A DNA stretch of 64,000 nucleotides from Cornus controversa (taxonomy: Eukaryota > Streptophyta > Magnoliopsida > Cornales > Cornaceae). The DNA is taken from the NCBI GenBank assembly GCA_026545225.1, contig CM048845.1:118795033-118859032 (forward strand), written 5' to 3'. This document shows positions 36,950 to 47,829 of this stretch, one piece after another. The position numbers were made by a program, and so were the translations under genes. Position 1 is the stretch's first letter. Every line of letters begins with the position of its first letter. The notes under the pieces were generated by a model. The model did not search any database and was not told the origin of the DNA. It was given only the letters and a program-made list of their open reading frames with translations.

Positions 36950-37450
36950 AAATACATTCAGCATTTATCATATTAACTAGTGTTCTATTTTTTTGTTTCT
37001 GCCAAACCATTCTGCTGTGGGATGTAGACTCCACTAGTTTGATAGATAATTCCATTATATTCACGTAATGATATAAAACAATTATACTAACATGTCAAAT
37101 CACATAAATTATATATATTCTAAAATATTATAAGAAATTTTTTTACCATTCCATAATATATAAAAACCTTTTATAAGTTTCTATATCAAGTAAGATTATA
37201 ACCTATATAATAATCTAGAATACTGAATTCATAGTATATATATCATATGTTATATAAAACTTATGAAATATAAAACTTATGAAATGTAAGAGAATCAAGT
37301 AACTTATGGTTAGACATAAACTTCAAAAAACAATATTTTAAATGTGATAAACAAGCATGCCACAAAGAAGAAGATTCAATAGTATAAATTGAATCAGAAC
37401 TTATTTTATTAATACTTAATTTTATCATTTTATCACAAAGTAATACCAAG
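36950..37450 (-). mobile_element. degenerate Ty1/Copia retrotransposon remnant
   Basis: On the minus strand the peptide SSSLWHACLSHLKYCFLKF (37300s) resembles the Copia GAG-pre-integrase motif. Further along, QTSGVYIPQQNGLAE (near 37010-37060) resembles the integrase core motif PQQNGVAE. The two are closer together than in an intact element, and stops and frame breaks separate them. It is a dead, deleted fragment with no LTRs seen. Confidence 0.7.
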
Positions 37451-37719
37451 CTTCTATTTTATATAGAGACATATATTATTCAAAGAAGTGCCTTTCATTA
37501 ACGACTTAACCCGTCAATTTACCGTATCTTTGATACGGTATGAGTCTCCGTCAACAAAGAGATGCCATGCGCAGAACCCTTTCAGGAGCATACGTTTGTT
37601 AGTTTGTATCACGGTTCAAGATAAAAGGACGTAACTTTTCATATACGTGAGATACGTTGGAAAACAAAACAAAAAAACGTTAACCGTAAATAACTACTAA
37701 TTCAAAAATTTCCCACCAC

Positions 37720-37727
37720 TATATATA
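37720..37727 (+). promoter_or_regulatory. TATA box of the zinc-finger gene
   Basis: TATATATA in the context CCACTATATATACCCACCC lies about 95-100 bp before the ATG, leaving a short pyrimidine-rich 5' UTR. This is a textbook plant core promoter arrangement. Confidence 0.65.
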
Positions 37728-37821
37728 CCCACCCATTGCACCACGTCCCACACTTGGGTCCCATTTCCTTACTTCTATCCTTTCCTTACTTCTATCATTC
37801 ACTGACTCTCTTCTCCGGACA

Positions 37822-38487
37822 ATGAGCAACCCCAAAGACACTACTAAAGACACTTCCGGTGATCAATCTCCCCGGCAAGGCCGCCAACCCGCCCCGCCTC
37901 GCACCACCGGAGAACAAACACCTACTCCTCCTCCTTCTATGCAACAAATAGAACAAAACCCTAGTCCGCACCATGCCAGTGCTGGTCTATCATTATCCAC
38001 TGGTGATGCTCCGGCTAGAGGCGGAGATGCTCAAGTTGAGGTTGGCAGGGACGCCCGGAGGACACCTCCGAAGAAGAGATACCGAGAGGGCGACTCGGGT
38101 GCAGGTTCTTCCAGTAAATCAAAGAAGAAGTCGAGTGATAATCAATCACAAGCTGGCCTATATCAATGCAGCGTGTGTTCGCGAGTGTTTGATAAAAACA
38201 AAAGTTTATTCGGACACATGCGGAGCCACCGTGATCGGACTTGGCGTGGTGCTTATCCACCGCCGGTGTTTAGCCGTGAAGAGATTGATGAAGACATGGC
38301 AAAAGTAATAGAGAGATTAAGGGGAAGAGGTAGCGAAACTAACGATGCAAGAGAGGAAGGGGTGGTGGAGTCGACCCCTGATTTGAACGAGCCAGCCACC
38401 ATAGACGATGCTGGCGAGCCATCTTCTCCAAAAAGAAAGGATGGCAAAGACATTGATCTCAACAGATCACCCCCATCAGACCCATGA
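37822..38487 (+). CDS. single C2H2 zinc-finger protein with EAR-type repression motif (intronless)
   Basis: This is a probable nuclear transcriptional repressor of 221 residues. The N-terminal third is Pro/Ser/Thr/Gln-rich and disordered. A basic stretch (about 84-104: PPKKRYREG then SKSKKKSS) is a likely nuclear localisation signal. One zinc finger, YQCSVCSRVFDKNKSLFGHM, has zinc ligands Cys116, Cys119, His132 and His136. The helix carries KSLFGH in place of the common plant QALGGH. TWRGAYPPP follows, as seen in other plant single-finger proteins. Near the C terminus, DLNEP (187-191) precedes DLNRSPP (212-218), which matches the DLNxxP form of the EAR motif. A TATA box lies about 100 bp upstream. 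DNA target and process are unknown. The gene is real on codon structure and domain grounds. Confidence 0.9.
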   Translation: MSNPKDTTKDTSGDQSPRQGRQPAPPRTTGEQTPTPPPSMQQIEQNPSPHHASAGLSLSTGDAPARGGDAQVEVGRDARRTPPKKRYREGDSGAGSSSKSKKKSSDNQSQAGLYQCSVCSRVFDKNKSLFGHMRSHRDRTWRGAYPPPVFSREEIDEDMAKVIERLRGRGSETNDAREEGVVESTPDLNEPATIDDAGEPSSPKRKDGKDIDLNRSPPSDP

Positions 38488-38891
38488 GAATGTGCAATTG
38501 GCTTGTATTTTTGGAATGCTCATGTTGTATTACTTTATTACTATTATTATTATTATGTGTCTTACTTAAAAAATATTCTGTAAAAACATTTTATGGAGTA
38601 TTCTTGTATCAGATTGAAAACCATATTATTATTGCTTTATATATAAGTGAGTTATTTTTTCTATGGTTGATGTCTCTATTGTTTTATTTAATTTTTATAT
38701 ATGTACAAAGTCTTGGTTGCAACGGTGATAACTTGGCACAGTATCACCGACTAATTAATCATGTCATGTGAGCATATGTGAGTTTCATCCAATGCACTAT
38801 CATCACAAAATTCATACTTACGTAGTATGTTTTGTATAACTTTCTATGTAGTATTAGTCAAACTAATGTTGAACTGCAGTATATATGTATG

Positions 38892-38923
<32 letters not shown>

Positions 38924-41707
38924 GAAGTGCATTAGATTGAACAGTTACTACTACTAGCTCTGGGGAAATCTCCAGAATGGAATATCTACATGGATTCAAC
39001 TTAGAAGATAGAGGGTAGTAGGAGGTGGCAGTGGAAAATCGTGTTTAGAAGATACTAAATGGTGAAGTTTCTTATTTAGGAATTGCAAAATGGAGTGTTG
39101 TCTCTACATATGTGGAAATATGCTCTGCAGAGTTGGTTTCCAATTGTAGAAGCACTCATATATGTATGTGAATGAGATTTAATTCCTTTTGAATGAAAAC
39201 CTGGACTCATATTCACTTATTAGCAGCTTTGTTTCATCCATGTGTAACACAAGTCCATTGTTGGGCTTAGTTTTGTTCTGTTTTTTCTTTTTAATTTCTC
39301 TTTTTGTGCTGTCAAATTACTTGCACACAACTCTTGGGGGAGAAAGGGCCCCATATGAGTGGGCCACATGAAGTGGTTACTGGACTTCAGATGGGTTTGT
39401 TTGAGTCCAGTTCTCATTCAAAATGAGGCCCAAAAACACTAGCAACCAAATTAAGTATTCACTTGGACAACCCAATATGTTACGCTTCTTGGGCTTCAAG
39501 TCCTTGTATTCTGTTTAGTATAATGGTGAAATGTTATGGAAAAGAAAGATGAAATTGTTGAATTTTTATTTTTATTTTTTTCATTGTGAAATTGTTGATA
39601 AAGCTGGTGATGGCATTCACACTGTGCTTAGGTCTAACCACAGGGATGATTTACTTGCTAAAAACAGAAAGAAAGTTCAAATTACTCTGACATTGGTCAG
39701 TTTAATCATTAATATCACATGATGTCAGTAATAATATCAGTGATGGGTTCACAACCTCATTCATATGAAAGCAATCGGAGAATTTTTTTAAACAAACTAA
39801 TAAATACTGTATAAAAAATATATTTTGATCGATAATATTTTCATTTGTAACATTTACAATTGTTTTTGATGAATTTTTATATTAAGCAAGGTTTTCATAT
39901 AGATTTAAAGCAAAAATATACGTAAAATAAAACAAATTCAAACGTGTGCTTATATATATTCTAAGTGTATATCTCATTTTCTCTTACAATGAATGCCGTA
40001 CTTTAAAATACGAGTCTTCATATTTTTATAACAGCTAAAAATATTAGTAGGGGCAGATTTATTTATTAGAATTTTTCATAATTTTAGTGAAAGAACTGTC
40101 AAAATTTTACAAAATTTATAGATTATATAATACAAATTAAAGAAATATCAGTGGGGGTGTCCAACCCCACTTTTTACCAAAATAAAAATAAAAAATTACT
40201 ACATGAACAATCACTGTGCTTGTGTTTTTGTGGTCATTGGTCGGAGATCAACATGCTCTTCTAACAACTTTTCCAAATACCATTTTTTTTTTCTCCCTTT
40301 CAATTCTTGTACTCATAAAAATTATATAATACTCTGTTTGATTAGAAAGATGAAAGATTATTTCATTAAAAGAAAAGAAATCAAGAAACAAGAAGGAATG
40401 GTCTAACTTTTTTTTCATCGGTCCAAAAGTGGACTGTAGATGAGAGGAGAAAAAGAAAAAAGAAAAAAAAAAAAGCTACCTTATAAATATGCAGTAATAA
40501 AAAAATATAAAATTGTTTTATTTTTTTCAATATGGTGAATAAATAATTTAAAATAAGTTTATATGATAAGGATATATTGGTAAAACTGCATGAATTCACG
40601 CATTTCCATGAGATGATGACTCAAGCCCCATCCAAGAGACTTACTAATTCGAGCACACGTTTCAAAGCCTTAGCTGATATGGCTCCATGTACACGTCATC
40701 TTCTGCCACAAGTGGTTGTGATGCAACAGTGGTTGCATAAAAGACACAAAAACAGAGTGTGAAAGGAACCATGACTTGAATGCATCACCTTATCTTAATT
40801 CTAAAACTTATCAATACTCTTAGGTTTTATAACCTTCACATAAAATAATTATCATCTGGCCCTACTTTTCACTTAAATTAGTGAACCAAAATAACAATAA
40901 TAATAATAAAAAAAAGATATATTGAATAAAAAAAACAAGAAAAAATAGTAGAAGTCCAAATAAGCTTGTGTACAACATATTGATAGCACGATTCTGTCAA
41001 GGGTATGGAAGAAAGACTTTTCTTACAAGAATCAAAAAGCAAGAACGAGACATGATTGTGTAATTTTACAAAATAATTTATTAAGTACAAAATCTAATAT
41101 TTTGAGATAACAATAGTTGTAATCTAATTGTATCAAAGTAAAAAGTTTGTCCTCGTAGAGAGAAATTAAAATTAGTATCTAGTTTCTTGTCAATTTTTTT
41201 CTTTTTTAATCTTTAAAAAACTATTATTATCATTAATAGAGGGAGAACCGAGAATTTATCACAAAAGAATTAAAAAAAAAATTGTCTAACATGAGAGGTT
41301 ATTATAATTCTTTAATTAGAAGAGGTTTGTATAACTAATGATAAATCAGATTAGAGATTACTATTATTCAATCTAGATAATTCGATATTATGTTTGGTTG
41401 CTACACGGACATTTAAAAGAATCAATTTATTAATGTATATTTTATTTTTTTTGTAATTAATTATAAAATACTAATAAACTTTCATTCCGAGTTTAAAATA
41501 CTTACTTTACTCACATTGATTAACCATTTTCACATACTGGAAATTCGATATTTTTAATTATGAAATCGGATAAAATAATCGAAAGGGAACCCGCAACCTC
41601 CAAGTGAATTTGCGATGGATATATTTAAATAAGGCGTGTGTGTGTGCCACTTTTCTCTCCTTATCCCAAGGTCCTCTCTCTCTCTAGTTTTACTTTCTCA
41701 CTCTAAA
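38488..41707. other. intergenic region between the zinc-finger gene and catalase
   Basis: The first part is the 3' UTR of the zinc-finger gene. An AT/GT microsatellite lies near 38880-38925. The remainder is AT-rich without domain-bearing ORFs. The last few hundred bases before 41708 are the catalase promoter and a CT-rich 5' leader (about 41660-41705), with a possible TATA-like stretch TATATTTAAATAAG near 41619-41632. Confidence 0.4.
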
Positions 41708-44700
41708 ATGGATCCTTACAAGGTACCCATTTTAACTCGAGCTTCAATCTTCTTCTCTTCAATACTGTTATTGGGTTTTCAAATCTAATGCTTGGTTTCA
41801 TTGTTTCGGCTTACATCTCAACATTGTTTGTGTTTCTGCTCTGACTCAGTTGATTTTCTATCTTCTTATATATTTTTTATAATCTTGTTTCGGATTGCTA
41901 TGTGTAACTGTTGATTATATGTTTTGATGTTTTATCTTCGTTCGATTCTGTTGCACTGGTATACTGTTAGTGGGTTTTTGAAATCTAATCTTGACCTTCA
42001 CTATTTCGGCTTACATCTCAACATTGTGTGTGTTTCTGTTCTGGTTCAATTGATTTTCTATCTTCTTTATCTTTTTGAATCTTGTTTAGAATTGGTATAT
42101 ATAGCTGTTGATTATATACTTTTGATGTTTTATTTTTATTTGAGTCTTTTTGGCAACGGTAACTATGTTTCTTGAGATTTTCCTCTTGTGTTTTGTAACT
42201 TTTGTTTCTACGAGCCTTTGCCTGGTTGACAAGAAAATTGAGGAAGAAAGAAAGAAACTTAAAATGTTGAATCTTATTTACATCTTGTTTCGGTTAAAAA
42301 ATAAATAAATAAAGATTATGAAAATGCTCAACTCAGCTTAAAAATTAGTGTTACCACAGCCGAAGGGAGTTTATTGATTTTCTGGGTCCCAATTTTAAAA
42401 GATCTAGAGTTTCAAACTTATTTTCTCTCTCTCCCCCAATATTTTCCAAGCAACCAATGGTATGTTACATTATTTTTCCCCCCTCATAGGAATGACTGTT
42501 ACATTTTTTTTTTCCTTCTCTCACAGGAATGGCTGTTACAGTTTTTATAAGGGTGTCTTACATTATATGGTTGATATATCTTTGTTTTTCCTTAATTATC
42601 TATTTGGTTTTAGCCTTTGGCCTGATTTGTGTGATAATCTTCTCTTTTTTCAAGGTTTTCATATGATTTAATGCCTTTTTTTTCGTCTTTAGTTTTTGAA
42701 TATTGATATTATTGGGGAATTATTCCTATTGTTTGAATATTACTCATGATTTTTGTCATTCGGCACAGTATCGCCCATCAAGTGCTTACAACTCACCATA
42801 CTTCACTACAAACTCTGGTGCTCCTGTTTGGAATAACAATTCATCTCTTACTGTTGGATCAAGAGGTATTGATGTTAATCTGTCTGTTGTATATGATTCT
42901 TTTTTCTTTTTTTTCTTTTTGGATACTGAAGCTCATTTGACAAAAGGGTCTTAAATTAGTGAGTTGGACCTCTATGTTGTTTTCTATTTGCAAAAATTAA
43001 ATTCCCGGTTTCATTGATGAGAGAGAGAGTTCCAGTTTTTATATCTTATGTTCATTTAAATATCAAAATGCATGTGTACAAACACAAAAATGTATCTATC
43101 ATATGAGCATTCTAACCATTACTTTTATATCTTTCGACTGGGCTTCAATCTTAAAATTCTTTGTTATACTATTGCTGAATACTTCCTATGTATTGCTTTC
43201 TTTCATGTTAGCAATATCATCATCATACTTGCCTTTATCTCGTACAAACGGGGTCAGCATGGATTCTCTTTTTCCACTCTTTTCTATCATAGGTCGTATC
43301 TTCCACTAGATTTAATTTTTTGAAATCATTTCTTAGCACCTCATTCCATGTTTTCATGTTAGCAATATGTACTCTCTTAAGGCAATACTTTGATCATTTA
43401 AATATGAAATAAATGCATAGTTTGTGAGTGTTTTATATGTGAACTGAGGTTTTACATATGCTCTTTTCACACATTTAACAATTTTAGTCTATATGATCTT
43501 TCTTGGGATAGTCAATATATTTTGCTCTTCTGAGCATTTTCTCTTAATGGGTGTTGATTGGATAGATCCTCTAGTCTTCCTTTTGTCGAATTATAATCTT
43601 CTATTTGTTTATTGATTTTAGGTATGAGCTTTGACTTAAACCTAATGCCTTATATAAGTGTGGATTGATATTTAAGCACGAATTTTTCTTGGCAGGCCCA
43701 ATTCTCCTTGAGGATTATCATTTGGTGGAGAAACTTGCCAATTTTGATAGGGAACGCATCCCGGAACGAGTTGTTCATGCCAGAGGAGCTAGTGCAAAAG
43801 GGTTTTTTGAGGTTACCCATGATGTTTCTCACCTCACATGTGCTGATTTTCTTCGTGCCCCTGGTGTTCAGACCCCTGTCATTGTTAGGTTTTCCACTGT
43901 TATACATGAGCGCGGCAGCCCTGAAACTCTGAGGGACCCTCGAGGTTTTGCTGTGAAGTTCTACACTAGAGAGGTAACCAAACTAGTTAATAACTAATTC
44001 TGCTTATTTGTGGTCTGGCTGGTTTTAAAACAAAACTCTCTCCCCAAAGAGTTTTATATGCAAGTTCCTGTGGTCTATTAAGTTCAGCTCACTATTTATT
44101 GATGGGTTTTGAAGTTAGCACTCACTAATTTGCTTGAATCAATACTTTGTCATCAGGGTAACTTTGATTTGGTGGGGAACAATTTCCCAGTCTTCTTCAT
44201 CCGTGATGGGATGAAATTCCCTGACATGGTCCATGCTCTTAAACCCAATCCTAAGTCCCATATCCAGGAGAACTGGAGGATCGTTGACTTTTTCTCCCAC
44301 CACCCAGAAAGCTTGCACATGTTCACTTTCCTCTTCGACGACTTGGGTGTTCCACAGGATTACAGGCATATGGAAGGCTCTGGCGTTAATACATATACAC
44401 TGATTGACAAGGCTGGAAGAGCACATTATGTGAAGTTTCACTGGAAACCCACTTGCGGAGTGAAGTGTTTGTTGGAGGAAGAGGCAATCAAGGTTGGCGG
44501 ATCAAATCATAGCCATGCCACTAAGGATCTTTATGACTCAATTGCAGCTGGCAACTATCCTGAGTGGAAGCTTTTCATCCAGACTATTGATCCTGACCAT
44601 GAAGACAGATTTGACTTTGATCCACTTGATGTGACCAAGACCTGGCCTGAGGATATCTTGCCTTTGCAGCCAGTCGGCCGCTTGGTGTTAAACAAGAATA

Positions 44701-46097
44701 TTGATAACTTCTTTGCTGAGAATGAGCAGCTTGCTTTCTGCCCTGCTATTGTGGTCCCGGGTATCTACTATTCGGATGATAAGTTACTCCAAACTAGAAT
44801 CTTCTCCTACGCTGATACTCAGAGGCACCGACTTGGGCCAAACTATCTGCAGCTTCCTGCAAATGCTCCCAAGTGTGCTCATCACAACAATCACCATGAT
44901 GGTTTCATGAATTTCATGCACAGGGATGAGGAGGTACTCTCTCTTCTCTCTTTTTGACACATTCATACACGCTTCCTCACATGAGCAAAGTGGAAGCAGG
45001 GGGTAAGTTTTAAGTCATCAATATTATTCATAATGAGCTTTTACAATACTCTCTATGTGCCTTGAGACTGTTCAAGTATCTATGGTATAAGAATAATGTC
45101 GTCCATGCCACTTCCCTCTCTTCCCCTATATATTGTGATGAGCTATTTATGTTTGCATTAACCTTTGTTGACTTCTTTTTATATGTGCTCTGACTGTTTT
45201 TTAGGTTAACTACTTCCCTTCAAGGTTCGACCCTGTACGTCATGCTGAGAGGCACCCCATTCCTCCTCCTATTTATACTGGCAAGCGCGAGAAGGTTCGT
45301 CTTTTATATGCTTTTAATCAATGTATAATGGTTTTGAAGTTGAATTAGAGAGAGGTGAACTTTGTTTCTTATCTAACTTCGAGTCAGGTATATTCAGGTA
45401 TATGGTTTCAATGTAATATGTCGTGCTGCTTCCTTGCACTATTCTGAACCAATGGTCTATGGTTGGTTTGACGAAGTGCACTGTGTTTGTTTTAGTTCAC
45501 TGATTGTTAACATTGGCCATCTATCTCTCTTCCTTTTGTTATCATAGTGTATCATTGAGAAGGAGAACAATTTCAAGCAGCCTGGGGAGAGATACCGCTC
45601 CTTTGGCCCAGACAGGTATTCTTGTTTGTCCAAGTCTATTAAACTTTCATCCACAATTAGCTTTTGTGATTTTTTTTTTTCCTTCTCTGTCTATTTTATG
45701 TTTTTATTTTTATTTTTTATCTTTTATAGGCAAGAGCGCTTTATCTGCCGATGGGTTGAAGCTTTATCCGACCCAAGGGTGACCCATGAGATACGCACTA
45801 TTTGGATCTCATACTGGTCTCAGGTGAATCTTCGGTCATTTAACAATAATTCAATCTTGTTGACCTCAATAGCTCATTTTCATCATTTGAGTTTTGGTCT
45901 GGTGTTGAAATTAGTTGGCTGTTATCCTTTCATCACGGGACGTGTATTTTGGAGTAAAGCCATTTGACAAAAACAGATTTAAAAAGAAAAAAAAAAAGAA
46001 AGAAAGAAAATTGATACATCTTCTGTTCTGGCAACAGGCTGACAGGTCTCTGGGTCAGAAGCTTGCATCTCGCCTGAACATGAGGCCGAGTATATGA
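41708..46097 (+). CDS. CAT: catalase, 8 exons
   Basis: This peroxisomal haem enzyme converts hydrogen peroxide to water and oxygen. Exons: 41708-41722, 42769-42865, 43696-43973, 44157-44933, 45205-45294, 45548-45615, 45730-45823 and 46038-46097. All have GT-AG ends and keep phase, giving exactly 492 residues, the standard plant catalase length. Catalytic His65 lies in RVVHARGA, Asn138 in [12 protein letters not shown] and the haem-ligand Tyr348 in [14 protein letters not shown]. The C terminus reads [16 protein letters not shown]; the internal QKL region is the reported peroxisomal targeting signal of plant catalases. Exon 1 encodes only MDPYK, as is common in this family. Intron 1 carries a diverged tandem duplication near its start. 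The paralogue (leaf or seed type) cannot be decided from sequence alone. Confidence 0.97.
41763..42155. repeat. diverged tandem duplication, ~199-bp unit, catalase intron 1
   Basis: The phrases TACTGTTATTGGGTTTTCAA, TTTCGGCTTACATCTCAACA and GTTGATTATAT recur about 199 bp apart (starts 41763 and 41962). The copies differ at many positions, so this duplication is older than the others. Confidence 0.8.
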
Positions 46098-47140
46098 AGG
46101 TAAAGCCCACAAGGAGGATGTTTCAGGAGCAAAGAGCAAGCAAGACAGTTGATGCAAGGATATCAATTTAGTCCAGCAGTGACATGAATTATCTGATTAC
46201 TGTCTCTTTTGTATAATAAATTAAATAATTGGTTGTTTGACTTGAATATACCAGTAGAATGGTAATCAACTTCTAATAAGATGCATTGTCTTGTGCAATT
46301 TATACAGGGAATGGGTTACTTGCCATTAATTTCCAATCTTGTATCAACAAAGGCATTGCCTTTATATGCTCACTTGTACTGTTAAGCCTGAAACCATCAA
46401 CTTTAGTGGTAATTTGGTTATATTTAGGGTTTAGGGAGAGAGTAGCAATAATTATGGATGGACAACTAGAGGATGGCTGGATTATTTGTGAGAAGCAAAT
46501 TTGCAAGGAGTAGGAGATATGCAAGGTTTTGTGCTCTATTATTATTTGGGTGGATGGAAATGGAAACTGAAAATTCTGAATTGTCATTGTATTGCCGGAG
46601 CATCGTGTGCCAAATGTTACACGTCGGTTGGACGTTTGTCTTTTAACTCAAGAGCTTAAGCTAAACAGTGTTGCAAATTCGCTCTTATACCCAAGTCCTT
46701 TCTCGTCGGAATTCGACATGGGACAAGTTCCTCTAACTACATGTCTCGTAGAGAAGAGAACCACAGCTTGATCTAACATCATAGTGTTGATAACTTGATA
46801 CCAAGTGGACAATATATATATATGAATTTGCACTACCACCAAAATGTCATTTGTATGAATATGAATTATCGATCTACATCGACTTCTGCACAGGCTTGAC
46901 AGGATAAAGGAAACTTTGAACCTTTAATGATAGGTTGTATATATTATTTCATGAAATATATACTCATTCATATATGAAATACAGAAAACAAAAAGCATGT
47001 AAAAATATTACAGAAGCAAGGGACTTGGCAGATAACCTCATAGACTCACAAGAATAATGACCAGCTAGCAGACTTAGCTATTGATTCACAAGAATTCTGA
47101 ATTCTCAGGGTAGTCCAGTTACGGCTACCAAGCAAGTCTC
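46098..47140. other. region between the convergent catalase and dirigent genes
   Basis: It holds the 3' UTRs of the two genes. AATAAATTAAATAA near 46214 is a candidate polyadenylation region for catalase. The block 46640-46850 has mixed composition and may be an old repeat. No gene is visible. Confidence 0.4.
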
Positions 47141-47725
47141 CTAAGAGGAAGTTATTTGTTTTGCATATGGAGGCCAGTAAAGGTGAAACTCAATCTTGTA
47201 GACAACAGTTAGGCCTGCTAGATCCACCGGAGATGATGTCACATAGCCTTGAACTAACAAGAAGTCGCCGGTGCCTCCCACGACAGGATGATCAGAAGGC
47301 TTCACGTTATGCGTGCCACCAACGATGGAAATGGACCCTTTGTAGTGCTTTTTGTTGTGCTTTATGCTTAGAGTGATCTTGGCAATTGAAATGCTCTGAA
47401 GCCCATCAAGACCAGAAGTGATGGAGGTTCCTTCTGCTGTCCCGACAACTTTGGAAGTAGGGTTGGCTGTGAGAGTCATTGGGTCCTGGAAGACAAACAA
47501 GGTACCAAAAGGGGTTGTGGTTTGGCTAATGCCTGGTCCTGCCACTCCATTCACTATGATGTAGCCAGTTTTGTTTATGGTTTCATGTTGAAAGAGTGCA
47601 AAATGGAGGGACTCGAGTCCGTCGTGGTGGTGGTGGTGGTGGTGGTGAGATGTGGAGGTAGCTTCATTTGAGAAGAGAAGGAAGGGAAGTATAACAAGAG
47701 CACAGTGGTGTAATGACAGAACCAT
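47141..47725 (-). CDS. DIR: dirigent protein (intronless)
   Basis: This is a secreted protein that guides stereoselective phenoxy-radical coupling (lignans, lignin-like polymers) in the cell wall. The 194-residue length is typical. An N-terminal signal peptide (VLSLHHCALVILPFLLFS) is followed by a run of eight His encoded by a CAC/CAT repeat (about 27-34). The dirigent domain starts at LHFALFQHETINKTGYIIV and includes FGTLFVFQDPMTLT, VGTAEGTSI, KGSISIVGG, HPVVGGTGDFLLVQGYV and ends VVYKIEFHLYWPPYA. Motifs and disulfide-poor core fit the DIR/DIR-like family; the subfamily and substrate are not determinable here. A TATA-like sequence lies about 97 bp upstream. Confidence 0.93.
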   Translation of the reverse strand: MVLSLHHCALVILPFLLFSNEATSTSHHHHHHHHDGLESLHFALFQHETINKTGYIIVNGVAGPGISQTTTPFGTLFVFQDPMTLTANPTSKVVGTAEGTSITSGLDGLQSISIAKITLSIKHNKKHYKGSISIVGGTHNVKPSDHPVVGGTGDFLLVQGYVTSSPVDLAGLTVVYKIEFHLYWPPYAKQITSS

Positions 47726-47821
47726 GGTAGTGGTAGTATCTTATGTTGAAATCTACAAATATTGGTAAAGAAGGGTAAGTTGGAACCTAATATGAGAAAA
47801 ATATGGTTGATATAATGACTC

Positions 47822-47829
47822 TTATATAG
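47822..47829 (-). promoter_or_regulatory. TATA box of the dirigent gene
   Basis: On the minus strand CTATATAAGAG lies about 97-105 bp upstream of the ATG, a suitable distance for a short 5' UTR. Confidence 0.5.

Larger units (their letters stand above)
35869..37719. other. intergenic region between DSK2 and the zinc-finger gene
   Basis: It contains an alternating purine-pyrimidine tract, a short tandem repeat and Copia-type remnants, each listed separately. The last 300 bp are the probable zinc-finger gene promoter. No other gene is visible. Confidence 0.4.

Noticed and set aside
47617-47650. Poly-His codons as possible vector or tag contamination
   Set aside because: The run follows a plant signal peptide within a native dirigent gene and is a simple trinucleotide repeat; no vector sequence surrounds it.
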